A program made the position numbers and the translations under genes. Positions 58,555 to 64,000 of a DNA stretch of 64,000 bases are shown in pieces. Numbering within the stretch: the first letter of the stretch is position 1; each line of letters opens with the position of its first letter. The notes under the pieces were generated by a model. It was not told the DNA's origin. It did no database searches and worked only from the letters and a program-made list of their open reading frames with translations. The stretch comes from Mucilaginibacter sp. (GTDB lineage: Bacteria; Bacteroidota; Bacteroidia; Sphingobacteriales; Sphingobacteriaceae), in the NCBI GenBank assembly GCA_028288025.1, contig JAQBOM010000012.1, forward strand, positions 62,001-126,000. The letters run 5' to 3'.

Positions 58555-58860
58555 TTATTTTGTTTTCTGTTGTTTTATTAATTGCTCCAATGCATCCAAA
58601 TGATGTTTAAAGGCGATTTTCCCTTTTTCGGTAGCCTGGTAATTGGTATTTGGCTTTCGCCCGATAAATGATTTATGCACCATAATATATTCTTCTTTTT
58701 CGAGCGCTTTTAAGTGCGAGGCCAGGTTGCCGTCGGTAGTATCCAGCAATTCCTTTAACGAATTAAAATCGTACCGGTCGTTAACCATCAGCACACTCAT
58801 AACTTGCAGCCGCAGGCGGTTCTCAAAAGCCTTATCTAGTTTTTCAAACGGAACTTTCAC
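58555..58860 (-). CDS. Winged-helix transcriptional regulator of the creD operon
   Basis: 101 residues. An HTH_34-type winged helix: MSVLMVNDRYDFNSLKELL, the recognition helix TDGNLASHLKALEKE and a wing IMVHKSFIGRKPNTNY. These ArsR/MarR-like regulators of Bacteroidota often accompany membrane proteins. Its start overlaps the upstream gene by 4 nt, so it is translationally coupled. Two matching dyads (58521 and 59491) flank the gene at the upstream ends of the two genes it presumably controls. Confidence 0.88.
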   Translation of the reverse strand: MKVPFEKLDKAFENRLRLQVMSVLMVNDRYDFNSLKELLDTTDGNLASHLKALEKEEYIMVHKSFIGRKPNTNYQATEKGKIAFKHHLDALEQLIKQQKTK

Positions 58861-59483
58861 TTATCGTATTTAAAGTACATGATACTGCCGTAAATAATAT
58901 GCAGTACACCAAAACCAAGCGCCCAAAATAACAATCCCAATCCGGGTATACAAGCCGCCGCCAGGCCCAAAACTATTTCAAGCAAGCCTAAATATTTAAC
59001 ATCTGAAAAAGTAAAATTACTTGCGCTGACCAATGACAAGCCGTAAAACAAAAGCATAGCCGGGATAATGAAAGTATCATAACCCTGGTATAGCAAAATG
59101 ATGATGAATATACCGCCGGTAATCAACGGAATTGATGTATTAAACAAAAGGATCTTACTCGTTTTACCCCATATAGGCTGGCCTTTTTTCTTTGCTATCC
59201 TGCTGGACAATACCAGCGCGGTTAATATCGAAGCCATCAATACGATAAATGAGATAGCAAATAAGATCAATAATACGTTGGCTGCATTCGACCAAAACTC
59301 AAACAGCGGCATACGATGCGGGATTGGATTGTTTTGCATAAATAGGTAGGCTGCCGCCGCCCCAATGAGCGCATATACGCCTGCCAATATTCCCGATAGC
59401 CCGCTGAGGGATATAAATTTTGAAGAGCGTTCCATCAGGTTGCGAATGGAGGCCAGCTCATCACGGATTTCTTTTTCTTCCAC
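58857..59483 (-). CDS. Six-helix membrane protein of the creD operon
   Basis: 208 residues from a GTG at 59483 (MEEKEIRDELASIRNLMERS). An N-terminal cytoplasmic amphipathic helix is followed by six hydrophobic segments (about 25-48, 67-92, 111-131, 137-153, 160-176, 180-200). I do not recognise a catalytic motif. Proteins with this EIRDELASIRNLMERSSKF start are common in Bacteroidota next to HTH_34 regulators. It is the first gene of the operon leading to creD, with a dyad operator 8 nt upstream of the start. Confidence 0.82.
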   Translation of the reverse strand: MEEKEIRDELASIRNLMERSSKFISLSGLSGILAGVYALIGAAAAYLFMQNNPIPHRMPLFEFWSNAANVLLILFAISFIVLMASILTALVLSSRIAKKKGQPIWGKTSKILLFNTSIPLITGGIFIIILLYQGYDTFIIPAMLLFYGLSLVSASNFTFSDVKYLGLLEIVLGLAAACIPGLGLLFWALGFGVLHIIYGSIMYFKYDK

Positions 59484-59490
59484 GTAAAAG

Positions 59491-59509
59491 TGCTTTGTTT
59501 TTCAAAGTA
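59491..59509. promoter_or_regulatory. Candidate operator upstream of the creD operon
   Basis: TGCTTTG-N5-CAAAGTA, the same 19-bp geometry as 58521-58539 with one mismatch. It lies 8 nt before the first gene of the operon. Confidence 0.6.
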
Positions 59510-59586
59510 AGTAATAATAATTTTGATTTCAAAATGTTTGAAAGAAATTTGTGTTAAATCAAAAAGGGAACGGACATATATAACCG

Positions 59587-59737
59587 CGTCATTGCGAGGA
59601 ACGAAGCAATCCCTGCACTTGCAAATCAATGAACCTTAATGTTATGTGTGTTTAAAAATTCCGACGACTGTGCTCTCCACATGCATCAACTCTCCGATAT
59701 GTATAGTTTAGAGATTGCTTCGTTCCTCGCAATGACG
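59587..59737. repeat. MITE-like palindromic element, second copy (CGTCATTGCGAGG)
   Basis: Perfect 25-bp arms (59587-59611 and 59713-59737). The interior beside the left arm (CAATGAACCTTAA) is the reverse complement of the interior beside the right arm of the 28851-29036 copy, so the two elements are inverted relative to each other. Confidence 0.85.
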
Positions 59738-59774
59738 GGATGTTAATAATTCCGAAATTGAAATTCTTTTAAAG

Positions 59775-59793
59775 TCCTCTCCTTTGGAGAGGA
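59775..59793 (-). terminator. Terminator-like hairpin downstream of the TetR gene
   Basis: TCCTCTCC-TTT-GGAGAGGA forms an 8-bp stem 12 nt after the TetR stop (minus strand). The following CTTTAAAAG is a weak T-run. Confidence 0.5.
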
Positions 59794-59804
59794 TTTAGGT
59801 GAGG

Positions 59805-60386
59805 CTAAACTGTTATCGCCGCCTTAACCAGATAAGGAAGTATCTCCTTCTGAAACGAAACAAAGTTTTTGCGCACATCCGAATCGCTTACCGAGGTAAA
59901 GGCAAAGCTGAATACGATGCTTTTGCTACATTTGATCAAAAAACGGAGCCGCTGCAAATAGGTTTCGTGCTTGCGTAGGCCGCTTAGCTGCGAAAATGCG
60001 CTAACCAGCATTTCTTCGAGTTCATTTGAAAGGTTCTTTAAAAAAGCCTGTGAGTTGGCAGATTCGCGGATAAAATCCCAACCGATAAATTCGTTGCAAA
60101 CCGTGTAGCTCAAACGGCATGTTTTCATAATGAGGCTATTCAGGTGGGCTTCTTCATCTTCCTCAGCTGTATTGGAATTGATCAGGTCGTCAACGCTTAC
60201 CTTAATATAATCCATCAGCAGTGAGTGTAAAACGTCTTCCTTGCTGTCAAAATACTTATAAATGGTGGCTTTGGCTATCTTGGCGCGTTTGGCAATTTCG
60301 TTAACGCTGGTTTTATGGTAACCGAATTTTCGGAACAGATCCTGCGCGGCACGCTTAATGCTTTCTTTAATTTTGTCAGCTTCCAT
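59805..60386 (-). CDS. TetR/AcrR-family transcriptional regulator
   Basis: 193 residues. The N-terminal HTH is clear: IKRAAQDLFRKFGYHKTSVN, EIAKRAKIAKATIYKYFDSKE (about 9-50). The C-terminal ligand/dimer domain has no recognisable subtype. It follows the Rieske-like lipoprotein gene by 3 nt, which in turn overlaps pheS. It is thus the last gene of that unit, with no divergent target gene beside it. The inducer and targets are unknown. Confidence 0.9.
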   Translation of the reverse strand: MEADKIKESIKRAAQDLFRKFGYHKTSVNEIAKRAKIAKATIYKYFDSKEDVLHSLLMDYIKVSVDDLINSNTAEEDEEAHLNSLIMKTCRLSYTVCNEFIGWDFIRESANSQAFLKNLSNELEEMLVSAFSQLSGLRKHETYLQRLRFLIKCSKSIVFSFAFTSVSDSDVRKNFVSFQKEILPYLVKAAITV

Positions 60387-60389
60387 GTA

Positions 60390-60803
60390 TCAATTAGATA
60401 CAAATATCTCAAAATTACTCACATTAATACTATATGACTTGAGCGATCTTGTAGCTGGCGCTTTTACAGGCGTGCCGTCAATCAACGAAAACTTGGCTCC
60501 GCTGCATGGATCGGTTGCCGTAAAGTTTCCGGCATCGAGGGTTACAGCGCAATGATTTTGCGGCAAATAGCTGCTGCAACGATCATAAGCGGCATAGGTG
60601 CCGTCAGCCTCCCGGTAAAGGATTAAGCCAGCCACGCCGTAGCCATTAACCAATACGGCCCCGCCGGGCACATTCAGTGCGCTCATGCGCGGGTCGGTTA
60701 GCGCGGCCTGGAAGTTTACGGGCACATAGGGCACAACATCACCACTTTTGCCGCACGACAGCAGGCAGAACATCACGGTGATGAAGAGCAGGGGGTGCCT
60801 CAT
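60390..60803 (-). CDS. Lipoprotein with degenerate Rieske-like fold
   Basis: 137 residues. A lipoprotein signal ends at C17 (CLLSCG). The C-terminal region has the spacing of a Rieske domain: DRCSSYLPQNHC at about 75-85, DPCSGAKFSL at about 99-108, then DGTPVKAPATRSLKSY, which matches the usual dGxVxxGPAxxxLxxY. The two histidine ligands of CxH and CxxH are missing, so a canonical 2Fe-2S cluster is unlikely, although C76, C85 and C100 remain. The start overlaps the pheS stop by 4 nt. Function unknown. Confidence 0.75.
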   Translation of the reverse strand: MRHPLLFITVMFCLLSCGKSGDVVPYVPVNFQAALTDPRMSALNVPGGAVLVNGYGVAGLILYREADGTYAAYDRCSSYLPQNHCAVTLDAGNFTATDPCSGAKFSLIDGTPVKAPATRSLKSYSINVSNFEIFVSN

Positions 60804-61834
60804 ACGATCTCAGATTGAAATTGCTTTAAAAAACGAACATCGTTTTCAGAGAATAAACGCAGATCGCGTATAACATATTTTAAGTTGGCAATTCTTTCTA
60901 TACCCATGCCGAACGCGAACCCGGTGAATTTTTTACTGTCGATACCGCAATTTTCCAAAACATTGGGATCAACCATACCGCAGCCCAGTATTTCGACCCA
61001 GCCGGTGTATTTGCACATATTGCATCCGGCGCCCTTGCAAATGGTACAGGATATATCCATTTCGGCCGAAGGTTCGGTAAACGGAAAATACGACGGCCTG
61101 AAACGCACCTGCGTGCCCTCGCCGTACAATTCCTGTACAAAGTGGTAAAGCGTTTGTTTCAGGTCGGCAAAGGATACATTTTCATCAATATACAAGCCTT
61201 CCACCTGGTGAAAAAAGCAATGGGCGCGTGCTGATATTGCCTCGTTACGGTAAACCCTGCCCGGCATAATCGCGCGGAAAGGCGCCTTGCCGCTTTCCAT
61301 CATACGCACCTGCACCGATGAGGTATGTGTGCGCAGGGCTATGTCATCCTTACCGTGGTTCTTTTTAATGAAGAATGTATCCTGCATATCCCTGGCCGGG
61401 TGCTCCTCCGGAAAGTTCAATGCCGAAAAGTTATGCCAGTCGTCCTCTATTTCAGGCCCTTCGGCCACAACAAAGCCCAAACGTTTAAAAATGTCAATGA
61501 TCTCCGTCCGCACAAGCGAAAGCGGGTGACGGGATCCGGCGTTGAATCCTTCACCAGGTAGTGTGAGGTCGAGTCCTAAGTCTTGAGTCTTAAGTCCTGA
61601 GTCAAAAGTTTCCTTTAGCTCATTATACCTGGTTTCCGCCAGCTGTTTGAACTGGTTAAGTACTTTCCCGAAGATGCGTTTCTCTTCCGGGCCTACGGTT
61701 TTAAATCGCTCAAACAGGTCTTTTATAATGCCTTTGGTGCCTAAAAATTTGATACGGAACGTTTCAAGTTCGCCTGCATTAGCTGGTGAAAAAGAATTGA
61801 TCTCGGCTGTATATTGGTCTATTTCGGTTTGCAT
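60800..61834 (-). CDS. pheS: Phenylalanyl-tRNA synthetase alpha subunit
   Basis: 344 residues. An N-terminal coiled coil (about 1-85) is followed by the class II catalytic core: motif 1 LSLVRTEIIDIFKRLGF, motif 2 with GRVYRNEAISARAHCFFHQVEG (split around residue 195-216) and motif 3 FAFGMGIERIANLKY. It charges tRNA-Phe as an alpha2beta2 enzyme with PheT, which is not adjacent here. CxxC pairs (CTICKGAGCNMC) typical of the Bacteroidota-type PheS zinc site are present. It heads the unit pheS, Rieske-like lipoprotein, tetR. Confidence 0.94.
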   Translation of the reverse strand: MQTEIDQYTAEINSFSPANAGELETFRIKFLGTKGIIKDLFERFKTVGPEEKRIFGKVLNQFKQLAETRYNELKETFDSGLKTQDLGLDLTLPGEGFNAGSRHPLSLVRTEIIDIFKRLGFVVAEGPEIEDDWHNFSALNFPEEHPARDMQDTFFIKKNHGKDDIALRTHTSSVQVRMMESGKAPFRAIMPGRVYRNEAISARAHCFFHQVEGLYIDENVSFADLKQTLYHFVQELYGEGTQVRFRPSYFPFTEPSAEMDISCTICKGAGCNMCKYTGWVEILGCGMVDPNVLENCGIDSKKFTGFAFGMGIERIANLKYVIRDLRLFSENDVRFLKQFQSEIV

Positions 61835-61887
61835 TATAAATATTTGAATTACAAATTAAGGTAAAATATTCAGATGGGTTGGGCCGG

Positions 61888-63078
61888 TTATTTAATCACG
61901 TTTAACGCTTTTCCCACTTTTGTAAACGCCGCAATGGCCTTATCCAAATGTGCCATTTCATGCGCGGCGGATATCTGTACCCTGATGCGTGCTTTTCCCT
62001 GCGGCACAACCGGGTAGTAAAAACCGATCACATAAATGCCCTCATCCAGCATTTTGGCGGCAAATTCCTGGGCCAGTTTGGCATCGTATAACATTACCGG
62101 CACAATAGGGTGTACGCCCGGTTTAATATCAAAACCTGCTTCGGTCATGTTTTTGCGAAAGTACTGCGTATTGGTTTCCAGCTTATCGCGAAGATTGGTG
62201 GTTTCGCTCAGCATATTTAATACCGCTATTGATGCACCTGTTATTGAAGGGGCAAGCGTGTTAGAGAACAAGTACGGGCGTGACCGCTGCCTTAACATGT
62301 CAATAATTTCCTTACGCCCCGAGGTAAATCCACCTGACGCACCGCCCAGGGCTTTGCCCAATGTTCCGGTAATAATATCGATCTTACCCATCACACCATG
62401 ATGCTCATGTGTACCACGGCCGGTTTTCCCCATAAAGCCCGAGCAATGGCTTTCATCGATCATAACCAGGGCATTGTATCTTTCTGCAAGCGTGCATATT
62501 TTATCGAGCTGGGCGATAGTGCCATCCATGCTGAAGGCGCCGTCTGTTACGATGATACGGTGACGGCAACCGGCTGTTTCTTTTAGCTTTTCTTCCAGGT
62601 CGGCCATGTCATCGTGCTTATAGCGCTGGCGCTGGGCCTTGCATAGGCGCACTCCGTCGATGATCGACGCGTGGTTCAACTCATCCGAGATGATCGCGTC
62701 CTGCTCGTTAAAAAGCGGTTCAAACACACCGCCATTGGCATCAAAAGCTGCCGCATACAATATGGTATCTTCTGTGCCTAAAAATTCAGCTATTTTTTTT
62801 TCCAGTTCTTTGTGGATATCCTGCGTACCGCAAATAAAGCGGACAGACGACAGTCCGTAACCATGTGTATCCATAGCTTCCTTTGCGGCTGCAATTACCT
62901 TCGGATGTGCTGACAGCCCTAAATAGTTATTGGCACAAAAGTTTATTACCTGTTTACCGCCCTGAACTTCAATATCAGCGCCCTGAGGCGATGTGATAAT
63001 TCTTTCCCTTTTATATAGACCAGCGCTTTCAATATCAGCCAGCTCCTGCTGTAAAACAGGTTTTAGTGTATTATACAT
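61888..63078 (-). CDS. kbl: Glycine C-acetyltransferase (2-amino-3-ketobutyrate CoA ligase)
   Basis: 396 residues from ATG 63078 ([13 protein letters not shown]). An upstream ATG at 63117 would add 13 untypical residues. The alpha-oxoamine synthase family is recognised by [32 protein letters not shown] and the PLP lysine segment [14 protein letters not shown]. Kbl cleaves 2-amino-3-ketobutyrate with CoA to glycine and acetyl-CoA in threonine catabolism, with Tdh. The closely related serine palmitoyltransferase/AONS alternatives are less likely because of the [15 protein letters not shown] signature. Confidence 0.92.
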   Translation of the reverse strand: MYNTLKPVLQQELADIESAGLYKRERIITSPQGADIEVQGGKQVINFCANNYLGLSAHPKVIAAAKEAMDTHGYGLSSVRFICGTQDIHKELEKKIAEFLGTEDTILYAAAFDANGGVFEPLFNEQDAIISDELNHASIIDGVRLCKAQRQRYKHDDMADLEEKLKETAGCRHRIIVTDGAFSMDGTIAQLDKICTLAERYNALVMIDESHCSGFMGKTGRGTHEHHGVMGKIDIITGTLGKALGGASGGFTSGRKEIIDMLRQRSRPYLFSNTLAPSITGASIAVLNMLSETTNLRDKLETNTQYFRKNMTEAGFDIKPGVHPIVPVMLYDAKLAQEFAAKMLDEGIYVIGFYYPVVPQGKARIRVQISAAHEMAHLDKAIAAFTKVGKALNVIK

Positions 63079-63207
63079 TCGTATGTTTTTTGAGGTTGTA
63101 AAATTAAGAATTAACACTGATTTAAGCTCTTTTATCCACGCTAAAAGTTCAAACAGCCGATAATCGAAACAATTTGCCCCCTAATTGCATTTAATAAGGA
63201 CACCCTC

Positions 63208-64000
63208 ATGAAAAAATTAGTACTATTTATTTTCGCCGTTTTAACCACCTTTTATGCTTCGGCACAGCAGCATGTTTTATCTGGCACTATAACCGACCAT
63301 AAAAACGGCCCGGTTCCGTTTGCGTCTGTTTATATCCGTAATACAACCTACGGCTCTACCGCCAATGAGAATGGCGATTATCTTTTTAAGCTAAATCCGG
63401 GCACCTACAATGTTGTCTATCGCTTTGTTGGCTATAAGGAAAGGGTTGAAAAAATTACCATAGGTAACCAGGATGTTATAAAAAATGTGCGGCTTGAGGA
63501 TGATGAGTTTAAACTGAAAAAAGTTAAGTCGAAAGAAAAAAACCCATCTGATCCCGCAATGGATATTATGCACCAGGTGATCAATAAGCGCGAATATTAT
63601 TTGAACGAGATAAAATCCTATTCGTGTATTGAATATGTTAAAGGAGTAAAGACTATAGTAAGCGCACCAAAAACATTATTGGCCAAAGGCATTGCAAAGG
63701 TACTTAGCCTGGATACCAGCGGAAGGGGTATATCCTATCAGTCGGAATCATTGTCGACGTATAGTTTTGAACAGCCCGATAAGGTAAAAGAAGTATTTAT
63801 CGCATCAAAAACCGCCGGGTCAAATCCCCCATTCGGATATAATAAAGCGTCGGATCTGCAGGTTAATTTTTATAAGGATTTATTTTATATTGAGGGCCTT
63901 AGCAGTCACGGTTTCGTTTCACCTGTATCGTCCCGCGCATTTACCTATTATAACTTTAAGTTACTCGGAACTATCGTTCAGGATGGCGAAACAATTGATA
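63208..64000 (+). CDS. DUF5686-type outer-membrane protein with carboxypeptidase-like domain, 3'-partial
   Basis: The ATG at 63208 opens a frame that runs off the window end (264 complete codons). The signal peptide MKKLVLFIFAVLTTFYASAQ is followed by a carboxypeptidase regulatory-like beta domain (about 23-100; VLSGTITDHKNGPVPFASVY, then ANENGDYLFKLNPGTY and FVGYKER). The segment MDIMHQVINKREYYLNEIKS is the start of the DUF5686 region. Such proteins are large outer-membrane beta-barrel or TonB-linked envelope proteins of Bacteroidota without known function. The 3' part lies outside the window. Confidence 0.85.
   Translation, partial: MKKLVLFIFAVLTTFYASAQQHVLSGTITDHKNGPVPFASVYIRNTTYGSTANENGDYLFKLNPGTYNVVYRFVGYKERVEKITIGNQDVIKNVRLEDDEFKLKKVKSKEKNPSDPAMDIMHQVINKREYYLNEIKSYSCIEYVKGVKTIVSAPKTLLAKGIAKVLSLDTSGRGISYQSESLSTYSFEQPDKVKEVFIASKTAGSNPPFGYNKASDLQVNFYKDLFYIEGLSSHGFVSPVSSRAFTYYNFKLLGTIVQDGETID

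Overview
The window comes from the chromosome of a Bacteroidota bacterium, most likely a Sphingobacteriaceae member close to Mucilaginibacter or Pedobacter. Four things support this. A type IX secretion CHU_C/PorP-SprF pair opens the window. Several promoters match the Bacteroidota -7 box TAnnTTTG. Typical Bacteroidota families are present (DUF5686, DUF4395, CreD, SdhC of the b558 type, DUF5117-type metalloprotease, BT_3928-like DoxX protein). The intergenic repeats are of a style I associate with this family. The genus is inference from remembered sequence style, not from a search. I saw no tRNA, rRNA, CRISPR array, prophage or complete insertion sequence.

Layout. 1-6.5 kb: end of a secreted YVTN beta-propeller/CHU_C protein and its PorP/SprF partner, a DUF2520 Rossmann protein, adrenodoxin-type ferredoxin plus iscX, kdsC and maf. 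6.6-12.5 kb: SNF2 helicase, MacB/FtsX-type ABC permease and a 56-residue orphan protein. 12.5-20 kb: dapF, a DegP/HtrA protease, pdeM and the sdhCAB operon. 20-31 kb is the accessory part: a histidine-phosphatase lipoprotein, an Old Yellow Enzyme, an AT-rich KAP-family NTPase, a frameshifted proline-rich mini-gene, a protein of unknown function, an AlkD-like repair protein beside what looks like an alkB stump, an ArsR/SRPBCC pair and a PfkB kinase. This part also carries most of the dispersed repeats. 31.2-35 kb: circularly permuted ATP-grasp, alpha-E and transglutaminase genes, a predicted but biochemically uncharacterised peptide-modification cassette. 35-45 kb: thioredoxin-like lipoprotein, Gfo/Idh/MocA oxidoreductase, large zinc metalloprotease, response regulator, MBL hydrolase, LytTR/LytS pair, DUF4395 membrane protein and a class V aminotransferase. 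45-57 kb: recJ, lptB, a RelE/ParE toxin-antitoxin pair, a GH3-like enzyme, GNAT, folP, DoxX-like protein, a DppB-type permease, aroK, a PyrR-like phosphoribosyltransferase and rlmD. 57-64 kb: the creD operon with its own HTH regulator, a pheS-(Rieske-like)-tetR cluster, kbl and the start of a DUF5686 protein.

Working together. The sdhCAB genes form respiratory complex II, and ferredoxin and iscX belong to iron-sulfur metabolism. The ATP-grasp/alpha-E/transglutaminase genes probably act as one system. The creD operon carries two copies of the same 19-bp dyad in front of two of its genes, so the embedded regulator probably controls both. The ArsR/SRPBCC pair is preceded by two dyads of identical geometry. 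The most unusual genome-scale feature is in the spacers. Many intergenic gaps are filled with short permuted 'words' carrying dyad symmetry, or with palindromic dispersed elements. Several of these run into coding sequence and supply stop codons or C-terminal tails.
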